Assembly (NCBI GenBank): GCA_029204045.2
Contig: JAQNDB010000100.1
Span: forward strand, 1 to 64,000
Reading direction: 5' to 3'
Source: Tillandsia leiboldiana
Lineage: Eukaryota; Streptophyta; Magnoliopsida; Poales; Bromeliaceae
DNA: 64,000 bases
Within the stretch, counting starts at the first letter, position 1. Every line of letters starts with the position of its first letter. Positions 11,462 through 21,949 of this stretch are shown here, one piece after another. The notes beneath the pieces are model-generated. The model was given only the letters and a program-made list of their open reading frames with translations, made no database searches and was not told the DNA's origin. A program made the position numbers and the translations under genes.

Positions 11462-13419
11462 TGTCTTAACAATTAACGTTGAATTAAAAACAAAACGTTT
11501 ATACCGGAACCTTTCGCTAAAAACCCTGTTACAAAAATAAGCTGGGCCCCAACCCCAGAGTACCTGTCGGAGAGACGGAAGTCTCCCCTCGTGCACAGTC
11601 ACAATACCCCTTCGATGTTTTTAACCCCTTCACGGTGCTAGTGCGGCGCCCTTAGCAGGCGTGAAGAGGTCCTCACCCCATACACGTGAGGCACACGGGT
11701 CACTCGGACCACTTCTCCGGAAAAGTACACCCATGCGGAGGCCAATCCGCCTGTGTACGTGCAACATCCAAAACCGAAATTGCCGGTGTCGGCGTGTGAT
11801 AAGCCCCGCGACCGCAGCCACCACAGTTATTAATAATAAATATTCATGCGAAGGTATAAAAGTCCATCTACTTTATTAGACAAATTAACGAGCCTTTTAC
11901 GATGATATGGTGCACTTACTGCACTCGTTGCACTTATAGCAAGGGTACCCACCTGGTTGCGAGCGGATCGGAGCACCCGGATCTTTCGCACACTCCCGTT
12001 GCGTATCTGGACCTAAGAAGGGTCCATAAGGGTAACCAAAATCAGAACCACGCATTAACTCTACAAAACGAAAGCCCGACATTACCCGTCCGACGGAAAC
12101 CTAAAGAAACCGTCAAACCCGCCGGTCGATGGATTTCCCCCCCCGCGAAGCCCACCAAATCCATGTGGCGATCCTCTGCGGGCGGCGCCTGCGCGGGTGT
12201 GATCCGCGCGGTGCCCGCGTGGTGCCCGCGTGGGTGCGGTGCCCGCGCGGTGCCCATGCGGGTGCGGTGCCCGCGCGGTGCCCGCGTGGTGCCCGCGCGG
12301 GTGTGGTGCCCACGCTGGTGCGGTGCCCGCGCGGCGCCCATGCGGGTGCGGTGCCCGCGCGGTGCCCGCATGGTGCCCGCACGGGTGCGGTGCCCGCACG
12401 GCGCCCATGCGGGTGCAGTGCTCGCGCGGTGCCCGCATGGTGCCCGCGCGGGTGTGGTGCCCGCGCGGCGCCCATGCGGGTGCGGTGCCCGCATGGTGCC
12501 CGCGCGGGTGCGGTGCCCGCGCGGGTGCGGTGCCCGCGCGGCGCCCATGCGGGTGCGGTGCCCGCGCGGTGCCCGCATGGTGCCCGCGCGGGTATGATCC
12601 GCGCGGTGCCCGCGCGGGTGCGGTCCGCGCGGAGCCCGCGCGGCTCCCGTTGTTGCCGCCCGCGCGATGCCCTAGCGGCATCGCGCGTCTCCGCCGCCCG
12701 TGCCGTGCCCTAACTTGCGCAACGACGGCGGCGGTGACGGATACGATGATGACGACCGAAACCCTAAACAAGAACTTAAAAGAAGACCCCGAAAAACCAC
12801 AACGAGGATTGCACTCACCGAATTAATCCACGGGGGAGACGTCCAGTCGCGCTCTTGTCTCCGGTTCGTTGTTCGGGGTGATCGGACTCCTTCGTTTCCT
12901 CCCTTTTCTCCTTTCTTTCCTTCGGCTAGGGTTCCGTCTTTTTTCTTTTCTTTCTCTTTCGCGTTCTTTCTTTTTGGCTAGGGTTTCTCTTTTTTTTTTC
13001 TTTGTACGTATTAATTTATCCCCTTTTAAATCCTAGTCGCCGAATAATTAATTTCCCCATTTTAATTAATCATAGGAGATAAAAACCCCAAATTTAATTG
13101 TACGTAACCGATTAATTAATTTCCTTAATTAATTAATCACAGGAATATCCAGATTCCCCTAACAAACTTGCCAGATATTTTACGCGGATTTCGATGCACG
13201 ACTTAAGTCATCGCGATCTTAAAAACCCTATTCCGGGAGATCCGTACATCGGATTCCCGATCCGATCGCGCCATCGGTCTTCGTTTTCCGGGCCCTTCGA
13301 CGGAAAAATACCCGCACCACACACCGACCGAGTTTCAAATGTTAAATAATTTTATTCACTTAAGGGCATAAATAAGTAACATGTGAGTCACAATCAGTCG
13401 TAAAAGCCGAATCTCTACA
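11462..13419 (-). mobile_element. X-a LTR, 5' part (minus-strand gypsy LTR)
   Basis: On the minus strand the LTR starts at 13419 with TGTAGAGATTCG, the same start as X-d at 58066. The two match as an inverted pair through the A/T-rich U3-like part, the GC-rich tandem array and the block ending ggtgggtacc. Beyond that, 11462-11950 continues like 61430-61960 of X-e, including a cttttccggagaagtggtc block and a ctggggttggggcccagctt motif. No coding ORF is credible; the long arginine/alanine-rich frames are by-products of the array. Confidence 0.8.
12190..12660. repeat. GC-rich CpG tandem array in X-a LTR
   Basis: About 470 bp are built from ~12-18-bp variants of ggtgcccgcgcg and gcgcgggtgcggtgcc, with interspersed gcccatgcgg units. 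Many units differ only by CGCG versus CATG. The repeat length is close to a multiple of three, which explains several long overlapping ORFs on both strands. The related array in X-d (58850-59150) is shorter. Confidence 0.9.
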
Positions 13420-14394
13420 GGACTGGCCTGGACCGCGGGTATTTTTCTACGATTGAGCTCGGAAAACGGAGGACGGCAAAGCGAACGGATCCAGATTCCG
13501 ATTCACGGATCTCCCGGAATGGGGGTCAAAGTGTTTGCCTTTGAGTGGTGCATCGGAATCCGTGCTAAGTGGCCGGCACGCTTTTTGAGGTGATCGGACG
13601 GGATCCTTCTACGATCAGACTTTTTCACGTAATTATGTTATGGGTTTATTTTAATTATTTTGGTAGTACCTCGACCTTCCGGTTTTCCGTTTTGGGTCCT
13701 AATTCATATTTTCAGTTGTTAGGGGGGGGGTTGAAAGTCGAGAATTTTTGGGCTGATCGTCGGGGTTTGCGGGTATTTTTAGGTGGTAGAGCCCGCAAAA
13801 TGATGAGCGGCGGGGTGATCGGATGTGAATTCCGACTCCGGGACCTCCCAGAATAATTTTTTGAAGTTTATTAGCGGTCTCGGGTGTGGTGGGGCGATTA
13901 GCACGCTTTGCGAGGTAAATTTTTTGACTCGGGTTCGCACCTGATCTCAAGGTGGTAAGTTTGGGGACTAGGGTTTCCATTTCCCACTTCGCACCGCATT
14001 CGCGACGCACTCTAGGGCTTTTCTGAGGAACGCAAGAGGGACCCCGACCCTTCTCCTACCTTCTCCCCACCATCCGACAGCGGGCGTGAAGGAACGAAGC
14101 GACGAGAACGGGAAGATCCACTCCCTTTCTCCTCCCTTACCGGCGAAAACAAGGTGAGTGGTTCGAGTTTTCTTTCCAGTTTTTCGGGGTGGGTTTTCTT
14201 TCTTGTCGTGTCGCGTGCGAGATGAGTTTGAGGACCAAACGGGAGGCCGCCGCCGCTGTGGTTAAACGGGAGGCCACCGCCGCCGTTACCGTGTTCACGG
14301 GGTCATCGCCGGAGCCGCCGTGATCGCGGGGTCGCAACCGGAGCCGAAAAAGAGCGCGTACTTTAGGGTTTCTGGCTGCGGTCCACCACGCCGG

Positions 14395-14640
14395 CGTGCA
14401 CCCGGCGCACGCCTCCGCGACCCGGGGGCGCACGGGAGCGTGCGCCAGGCCGCGCGATCCACCGGGCCGCCGTGCACCCGGTGCACGCCTCCGCGACCCG
14501 GGGGCGCAGACCCGGCGCACGGGAGCGTGCGCCCGGCCGCGCGGTCCACCGGGCCGGCGTGCACCCGGCGCACGCCTCCGCGGCCCGGGGGTGCAGACCC
14601 GGCGCACGGGGTCTTGCGCCAGGCCGCGCGGTGCACGCCC
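14395..14640. repeat. GC-rich tandem repeat, 3 units of about 76-87 bp
   Basis: Units start at 14395, 14471 and 14558 with cgtgcacccgg(c/t)gcacgcc and run to a ccgcgcg(g/a)tccaccggg-like end. X-e carries a looser related region at about 60530-60800. The ORFs here on both strands are compositional. Confidence 0.85.
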
Positions 14641-15439
14641 TAGGCGTGCACCCGGTGCTCGCCACCACAGCGGGAAACGATGGACCCGGCGCGCGCCCCT
14701 GCCCGTGCGCGGCCCGGCCCAAGACGCCGCAGTCCGCCGCTGCTGCGTGCTCCCGGCCCGCGCCGCGGCCGCGTCTAGTCGTGGACCCGGTCCACGCCAG
14801 GATCCGTGCACCAGTCTTCAGAAGAAGTGTCCAGAAGCTCCGTTTTTGGCCCGTTTCGCCCCGTTTTTGAGTGTTTTTGACCGCGACGATGTTTTTTAAC
14901 AATAATACTTACTGTAGCTTTTTTGGGCACAGGGTGGGAGTGTTTTAGCTGGAGTTTCCACGCATCTTCTTCTTCGCGTTTGAGGTGGGTACCCCTTAGA
15001 ACCCCCTTGTGCATATTCTCGTTATCATTTATCATATGCCCTTATCGGTGTTGTAGCGACCAAGTGTTGCGGTGTCCTTTATTATGTACACATATGTGAG
15101 TTTTTATTTTGAGACTTAGCGTCGGGCTTCCGACGGTTGCAACTACTTCTGATTTTACGTTTAACTTTGCTAACGTGGATAGTATTTATGGTCCTCGCTA
15201 TTGATCTATACTCTGTATATTTGGTGATCTTTATGGTTCATTACTATCGGTTTTATCTTGTGTACTTGGTTACTATGCTCGAGGCTGCAGCACGTGAACC
15301 CGCGGTTTGGCCTCCGCAAAGGGTGCGCTTTTCCGGAAAAGTGGTCTATGACCCGTGTATACCCCCGTGGTGACATAGAGGGGGCACCCGTAGGTGGGGT
15401 GTTTCAGGCGCCAAGGTGTGAGCGGTGCGACCCGTCGAG

Positions 15440-15622
15440 GTAGGTGCTCGGCGTGGTTTACCGAGATAGGTGCTCGGTCTGGTTTCCCGACGTTGGTGCT
15501 CGGTTTGGTTTACCGAGGTTGGTGCTCGGTTTGGTTTCCCGAGGTTGGTGCTCGATTTGGTTTTCTGAGGTTGGTGCTCGGTCTGTTTTGTTCTTCGAGG
15601 TTGGTGCTCGGTCCGGGTTGCC
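15440..15622. repeat. Tandem array of a 26-29-bp unit (ggttggtgctcggt)
   Basis: About seven copies of a unit with core gaggttggtgctcggtttgg follow one another in the X-c LTR. They sit where other X copies have one to four copies of the related motif ggttggtgcccagctt. Confidence 0.88.
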
Positions 15623-17261
15623 GGGGCAGGTGCCCGGGACAGGTTATGCAAGGATACTGTCGATTGCACGATGAGGAGGGCGGTTGCTCTGGTTTTACGA
15701 CGGTTTGCCTTATTTCTAGCCCTAGTTGCTTTCGTGCTCTATTTTTATGGTCACTGACTTTCCACTTTGTGACAGGTTCGTCCAGGGATGAGTGCTAGGA
15801 CGACGGTGAGGCCGTGGCAGGAGTACTTTTGGTCCTTCGAGGCCATATACTGTATGTACTTCCTATTTTGCTCATTTCATTACTTGTTAGTAGCTTACGA
15901 TGTGGATCGCGATACCCTTGTGGGGTCGATCTGGATGTTGGAAGGTCGTGTTACTACCCTTGTGGGTGGTTGTTTTGCTTTTCCCAGTTGGCCGCTTTCA
16001 AACTACAAAAGAAAAGAATAGGAAAATATTTCGAAAACTGTTTTAAAAATGTGGGTGTCGTGTGGGCACCATTTTTAAAACCCTGTGGATTTATAGATTT
16101 CGAAAACCGTTTTGAAAAACCTGGGCGCCGTGTGGGGCACCGTTTCTAAATACTTGTGGATTTATCCTTTCGAAATCTGCCGGCCTCTCTAATACTTATG
16201 GAAAATGGTTGTATGCATTCGACTGTCGAACTAGTGTGGTTAAAGTGATGATTGTATGGTTGTTGTAGTCAGGATGCCGTGCACATATAAAGGAGACTCT
16301 GCCCGTTCGTAGAGTGAATTTGTATATGCAGCGGGTCTGGGCACGCACCGGGGGAGTTTGGTTTCAAAAAAAAAAAAATCTATACGCAAATTGAAACCTT
16401 TTCAGTGGTCGTCTTCCGCTTAATGAAACCCCCGGGGCGTGACAGCCGCGGCAAGCCCCGCGCGGGGCTGGCGCCCGCGCAGCCGCGGCAAGCGCCGCGC
16501 GGGGCTGGCGCCCGCGCGGCCGTAGCGCACGCCGCGCGGGGCTGGGGCCCGCGCGGGGCTGGTGCCCACGCGGCCGCAGCGCACGCCGCGCGCGGCTGGC
16601 GCCCGCGCGGGGCTGGTGCCCGCGCGGGGCCGGCGCCCGCGCGGCCATGGTAGGCGCTGCGCGGTGCCGGTGCCCGCGCGGCTGCATGACATGCAACGAC
16701 TCGGGGGTGGCCGCGTCGACGTCGCGCTTCGCCGCCACCGCCGTGTCAAGTGTCGTTAGTGTTGTTGAGTGTTTGGGTCCGGTTTATTTGCTATTATAGT
16801 TCTGATCTGACCGCGACTTTTTGGGGACCACTTTTAGGTCCGGGTGTCGACAGAGAGCAGGGATCGGTTTCCGGAACCCAGAATTTGCATAATCGAGGTG
16901 GGTACTTTTGATTAATTTCGGTGCAGGGTCGTTCCCGAGTAATTCGTTTGATAAAGTAGATGGTTTTGGTAAAAGTGACTAACCCCATTGCATGTAAATC
17001 CCATATTCTAATCTCATTGAGGCGGCTGCGGTCGCAGGATCGTTTTATTAATCTGATTAGAGCGGCTGAGATCGCAACATTGTTTTACACTCATATTGCT
17101 TACACCCACACCGGCAGTTTGGCCACTGCACAGGGTGTATTTTTCCGGAAAGATGGTAACGTTGTTCTACTCGTGTACCCCACAAGGACAGGTTAGTGGG
17201 GACCCCTCATGGAGAGGCGACTGCTACTTGGGCAGTGGAGGGGTTGTAGGCACCAAGAAAG

Positions 17262-17390
17262 TGAGTACGGTATTCTGGGGTTGGGGCTCAGCTTGTTACG
17301 GTATTCTGGGGTTGGGGCCCAGCTTGTTACGGTATTCTGGGGGGGCCCAGCTTGTTACGGTATTCTGGGGTTGGTGCCCAGCTTGTTTTG
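17262..17390. repeat. Four-copy tandem repeat, about 31 bp
   Basis: Four copies of tacggtattctggggttgg followed by (g/t)(g/c)cccagcttgt lie in tandem; the third is shortened by a few bases. The same motif is present once in X-a (near 11552) and twice in X-e (about 61826-61885). Confidence 0.88.
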
Positions 17391-18034
17391 TGACAGGGAT
17401 TTAGCGATACATGAGGGGGAAGTAAATGCTCCGGTGTATCGGTTGGTCTTTTCAGTTATTGCATTTACGGGTTATATCTACTTTATCAGTCACTGACTAC
17501 CCACGCTGTGACAGGTCCGAGCAGGGGTGGGAACCGGGACGACGGTGAGGCAACGGTTAGAGGACCTTAGCCCTTAGGGGCTATTAAACTTTACAGTGTA
17601 TGGTTATCTTCTATTGTGTTTGGTTAGTCTAGCTGTGGTTACTTGTGTTTGATTTCTTGTGGATGTTGGAATGAGGACTACGAGTAGGATTTTCTTCTCT
17701 TATCTGTGAATGTTAAGATGTGTGATTGCGGCTCATTTTCAAGTACAAACATGGTTTCAAATGTATTTTCAAACCAGGTGTCGTGTGGGCACTGATTTCA
17801 AAACCCGTGGATTTATCCTTTCAAGCATAATGGCCGCCAAAAAGGATTTGCGAAAACGTTTTGTAAAACTGGGTGTCGAGTGGACACCGAATTCCAAACC
17901 TATGGGTTTATGCTAGTCTGAATGTGATAGATGTAACTGTTTGGTTAAATCTAGTCTCTCCTCGTTGTCAGTCCTGGTTTGCATGGTTAAAGTAATTGTC
18001 GTGCTTGGAACGCCGTGCATATACAAAGGAGGCT

Positions 18035-18039
18035 CCGCC
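18035..18039. repeat. Target-site duplication of solo copia LTR, left (ccgcc)
   Basis: ccgcc precedes TGTTGG at 18040 and recurs at 19439-19443. The flanks join into continuous X-family LTR sequence when the insert is ignored. Confidence 0.85.
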
Positions 18040-18459
18040 TGTTGGTTTTTATAATATTAAGGATCCACAAGGATCTAAATAGGTACTATCAAACAACTAG
18101 AGGGGGGGTGAATAGGTGTAATACTTATAAAACCAATCTCAGTGCAAAATAAAAACCAATGCGGAAAATAAAAACAGCACACCGAGATTTACGTGGAAAC
18201 TCCAATCCAGGAGAAAAACCACGGGACAAAAACGCAATAACAATCCACTAAGAATAGAAGAATAACAAGGTGATTACCGACTCCACGGACTCAACCCCTC
18301 CTTCAGCTTCTTCGGACCTTGCGCTGACCGGCTGGATGTCCACGCAATAACAATCCCCTAAGAAAAGAAGAATAACAAGGTGATTACCGTCTCCACGGAT
18401 TTAACCCCTCCTTCAATTTCTTCGGACCTTGCGCTCCACCGTTTGCACGTCCACTGCGC

Positions 18460-18565
18460 ACGTTCGAATCCACGAACGCCACTCGAATCCACGAGCACAC
18501 GTTTCGAATCCACGAAACGCCTTTAGCACACCGAATCCACGATACCACGTCGAATCCACGACGCA
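18460..18565. repeat. cgaatccacga word array in copia LTR
   Basis: Six occurrences of cgaatccacg(a) are spaced about 15-25 bp apart. Several are flanked so that the word ends pair locally (for example acgttcgaatccacgaacg). The same array occurs at about 43365-43465 and 48370-48470. Confidence 0.85.
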
Positions 18566-18889
18566 AACTCAGTAGATAAGAATATTGACTTCAATGGTGA
18601 TCCTTTGCTTAGATTATCACTGAAGATCCATGGGAAAAATCTCTAAGCAAAGATTAGATCAATTCGACAAAAGATAGATCTTGGAAGAACCGTCGAATTG
18701 ACCTAAAAGAGGCTATAAAGAAGAACGATAAAAACCTAGCCTCTAGGGTTGCTCTCAAGTGTTTTATAAATTGATCGGCCGTGCTCCCCACGTTTTTGAG
18801 AAACCCTAAATGTCTATTTATAGTTTAGAAACCTTTGGAAAGAGATAAGCATCAAAAACTGCCTAAACAGAAATTTTCCCGCACGACGA

Positions 18890-19115
18890 TCCGGATCAGA
18901 TTTACGGCGATCCTGATCGTCGTCTTTTTTTTCAGCGATTCCTGAAAAAACAAGGTTCGGGATCCGGATCGGATTACCTGATCCGGATCGTTCATACAAT
19001 TCAGAAAACTTAACATTCGGGATCCGGATCAGAATTTGCTTGGATCCGGATCGGAGTATTGTATGAAGCAACAACCTTCGGGATCCGGATCGCTGGCTCT
19101 GATCCGGATCCTGAA
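18890..19115. repeat. Periodic GATCCGGATC palindromes in copia LTR
   Basis: Several gatccggatc-type palindromes recur in pairs about every 60-70 bp, each unit introduced by ttcgggatccgg. The copies at 43785-44015 and 48792-49022 have the same arrangement. Sirevirus LTRs are known for repeated palindromic motifs in their regulatory part, which may be the equivalent. Confidence 0.8.
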
Positions 19116-19438
19116 CAAGTCCGGACACCAGTTTTTGATTTAAATGCAATGAAAACTTATCCAAGTGTTTCTAAACCACTCAAATGAATTCGGATCACCA
19201 AAATTATTTAGTTAAACGTACCTAAGCATTCCGAATCCATTTTCCTTGAGATTGATCTATAAGATCCACAATTCTTCAACTTCAATCTTCAAGACTCAAG
19301 ACACTGAGTGTCAACTTGAGCTCTTGTTGAATCTTCTCTAAGTCTTTGATTGCTGATTGACAATTTGATCCCTTTAAGACTCCGACTCAACTCACTGACT
19401 TGACTCACGAAATATGCCAACACCAAAATGCCGTAACA

Positions 19439-19560
19439 CCGCCCGTTTGGGGAGCGAATTTGTATATGTGGCGGGTCTGGTGCGCACCGGAGGTGAGGTT
19501 CATTTAAGAAAAAAAATGGATACGTTTTTCCGCTCTTTTAGAACCTCCGGGGGCGTGACA
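19439..19560 (+). mobile_element. X-b LTR 3' terminus
   Basis: The final 122 bp of the X-b 5' LTR begin with the right target duplication ccgcc (19439-19443). They include gaatttgtatatgtggcggg and an A-rich run, and end at gggggcgtgaca (19560), directly before the primer-binding site. X-e has the same terminus at 62597. Confidence 0.85.
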
Positions 19561-19567
19561 GATTATA

Positions 19568-19578
19568 TGGTATCAGAG
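19568..19578 (+). other. X-b primer-binding site (tRNA-iMet)
   Basis: tggtatcagag lies seven bases after the LTR terminus and is complementary to the 3' end of initiator-Met tRNA. It shows that X-b is a plus-strand element whose internal region starts here. Confidence 0.88.
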
Positions 19579-19783
19579 AAAATGACCTTAACCACTGTGA
19601 CCAGTGACCAACATCCACAGAATGTATTATCACGAGTGACTAACCAAGTTGATAACCAAAGTATAGATATGTAAAGTACGAGCGTGAGCACGGGGAAAAA
19701 GAGATAGAGTCCCAGTGTTCGTAGGTCAAGGGGCTAGACCAATTAAGTCTAGAACTAACTTGGTTTCTTTGTATGCACGGTTA

Positions 19784-21052
19784 ATGGCCCGAAACCGCTC
19801 TTCACTCGATGGAGCAGAAGAGGATACGACGGTTCCAGCAACAGCGGAGAATCGGCTACTCCAACAACGGATTACGCGACATGACTTAGTGCTTTCCCTT
19901 TTGTTAGGAAAGACGAACCCCACCCGACTCGCCTTCACAAGGATGGTCTACATAACGACACTATTCGGGTAATACCGACGGTGGGTTTACCCGCTTACCG
20001 AGAAGTGATCGACAGGACCACTGTGGTGGGGCGGGAATTGGCCGTTTCACGAACCCGGCAGTAGAATCATGAGCCTGCCGGACCCCAGCCCTTCTTTGGA
20101 AGGGGATTTTCTAGCAGGGACCGGCCTTACATCATCTACAGAGGAGCACCCCGGGGGAAATTATTCGTTTCAGGAAGCATGGCCATTGCTTCTAATATGA
20201 CAAACTGGGACAGTTCCGCTTTAACTGCCCCGAACCCGGGAACAATTCTTCGGAGTCGTGACACAGGTGAGAGGTCTTATGCGACGACACGACAAAGGAC
20301 GCACTACCCGAGGGAAGTAGTAGCAGGAAAGACCCCTTATGAAGAGTAATGTTGGTCTTGACCCCAGGAGAACCCTTAGAAGCAAATACTTTGTACCTTC
20401 CTGCCCAATAAGGATGCGAAGACTTAGTTGTCTTTGGTGTTGGCCATTTATTTATGGGTCAAATAGGTCCAACTTCCTGCCTTGAGACAATAGGCCCAGG
20501 GGACTAGTGAGTTGGGTTGGGTGAGCCCAAAAAGTTGAGTGGGCTGCGATCCACAATAGACGGCAAGAGGCCCAACAATAGACCCAACGACCAGGTGGGT
20601 TGAGTCGGGTCGAGATCTGTGGCGCTGTGTATGTACGCTTTAAGTGAATCGGTTGCGTACCTCTAAAAGCTCGAGCTTTTGGGGTTAATAGTTGGTGCCA
20701 ACGATCCGACATTTGTGACTTAGTGGTGTCACTGCTAAGAGAATTCGAGGGGATACTCGGAAGGGATGAGCTTACCGAGTAACAGGTGCTAGTCGATTGC
20801 AAGAAACCGAGAGTGCCGTCTTGGGGCACACTTGTTCTATTCGTACGGAAGAAGGACGGGAGTCTACGATTGTGCATCGACAATCGGGGAATAGATAAAG
20901 TCATTGTATAGAACAAATGCCCCTCACCTTGGATTGATTCGACCAAATACCAGGAGCAACGGCGTCTTCAAAGATTGATCTGCGGTCCGGCTATCGCCAG
21001 GTTAGAGTCCGGAGAAATGACATACCGAAAACAGTCCTTCGTACTCAGTATG
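19784..21052 (+). pseudogene. X-b gag-pol remnant, heavily deleted
   Basis: A gag start is recognisable at 19784 (MARNRSSLDG; X-e has the same region). The frame stays open only to 19972. A degenerate zinc-knuckle trace (gacaaactgggacagttccg) is near 20200. About 20435-20650 matches nothing I recognise. From about 20700 a protease-RT linker and RT start appear in broken frames (LFVRKKDGSLRLCIDN at about 20838-20885, then a stop), with decayed RT to the Y border. Most of gag and the protease are missing. The rest of pol would lie beyond the Y insertion. Confidence 0.75.
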
Positions 21053-21949
21053 TGTCACGCCCCGAGTTCAAAAATCAGCGTCTAAATTTTTTTTAAAACA
21101 GCCAGGGCAATGACAGACCGCCACATATATAGAAGAGTCCCAATCCCCTTTGGAATTGCGTCTTTTCTATATATGCACGGCTAGCTTGGCAACAACATCA
21201 GAGTACTAACTACGTACAACTATAAACAAATGTTACAATTAACTTTACAATTACTTTTACAACTGAAAACAATTCCTTTCTCTAACAATTATTACACAAA
21301 CTTTTCGGCTGTCCAGGGTCAACCTCTATTTCGAAATCTCACCAACACGTCCCAACATCCCAGCACCCGATCGACCTGAAAAATGGTCACCCAGGGGGTG
21401 TGAGATACATTGTACATGTATCCCAGTGGGCACGACGAGCCGAGAAATAGCAGATCGTACCTACTGGCATACAATACTAGAGGATAGTAATAATCACATT
21501 AGGTAAGCATGATTATGAAGCGAATGAATAATCAGCAAGGAATATATATATCTCAACAGGGGTATACTGAAAAGCGGATAAACAACCAGTAGGTCTACTG
21601 ATAATCAAGAATACTGAATTAAGCATGCTGAGTAACTGTATAGGCAGGTATCAGACAAATGCTGATAATAAATGAATATATCCAAGTAGAAACCAGGAAA
21701 TCATGAGATATGATAAAAGCAGGCTAACCAGACAACATATGCATCAACAATTGGAATATCAAAATCCCAATCATAAGCCACCATATTGGTCTACAAGACC
21801 TCAGGGAATTTGCCCAACCTAGCACCAACCTGGCTGACATTCCCCTCTTGGGGGTCACGGGTCTTTCAACAAACCACTTTACCGGTAAAGAACAAAGCGC
21901 ACTGGGTGCGACCCCGGATATGTTCGTGAGGTACAGCGGTGCGGGCGAT

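Larger units (their letters stand above)
13420..16444 (+). mobile_element. X-b LTR 5' part with X-c LTR (solo-LTR-like), plus strand
   Basis: Two U3-like blocks occur in succession (about 13430-13590 and 13740-13920), each with a cggatctcccgg-like or gggacctccc motif and a gcacgctttt-like block. This suggests a second LTR (X-c) starting between about 13600 and 13740 inside the first (X-b). X-c has a firm right end at 16444 (cggggcgtgaca), followed by GC-rich LTR sequence and not a primer-binding site, so it behaves like a solo LTR. I found no target duplication for X-c, and its exact start is unresolved. No protein-coding ORF is supported. Confidence 0.65.
16445..18039 (+). mobile_element. 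X-b LTR, middle part (plus strand)
   Basis: Non-coding LTR sequence continues after the X-c end. It begins with ~250 bp of GC-rich gcgcggggctggcgcccgcg-type repeats (16445-16690). Blocks homologous to X-e follow: ggtgggtac near 16900, a ttttccgg(a)aa(a/g) block near 17145, a four-copy tandem repeat, and a paired hairpin at 17777-17888. It is interrupted at 18039 by a solo copia LTR and resumes at 19439. Confidence 0.75.
18040..19438 (-). mobile_element. Solo Ty1/copia (Sirevirus-like) LTR
   Basis: This 1399-bp segment starts TGTTGG and ends GTAACA, flanked by the 5-bp duplication ccgcc. It matches the copia LTRs at 42949-44337 and 47956-49344 closely. There is no internal region, so it is a solo LTR left by recombination between two LTRs. 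The minus orientation is taken from the matching LTR next to the copia gag. It contains an array of cgaatccacga words (about 18460-18560) and spaced palindromic ggatccggatc words (about 18890-19110). Confidence 0.88.

Noticed and set aside
12190..12660. The GC-rich arrays as centromeric satellite or rDNA spacer
   Set aside because: They occur at a fixed position inside LTR copies in both orientations, are only 300-470 bp long, and have no rRNA sequence nearby.
12042..12826. Several overlapping 120-230-residue arginine/alanine/glycine-rich ORFs on both strands, and the matching set at 58657-59285
   Set aside because: They are open only because the CpG array has a period near a multiple of three and few stop-forming triplets. 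The peptides are simple repeats in every frame and match no family.
17262..17390. Regularly spaced repeats here and at 15440-15622 and 50008-50075 as CRISPR-like arrays
   Set aside because: The units are directly adjacent without unique spacers, lie inside plant LTRs, and have no cas genes.
20452..20946. A 164-residue minus-strand ORF inside the X-b interior
   Set aside because: It runs antisense to the recognisable protease-RT relic and has no domain similarity. It is a chance opening in decayed coding DNA.
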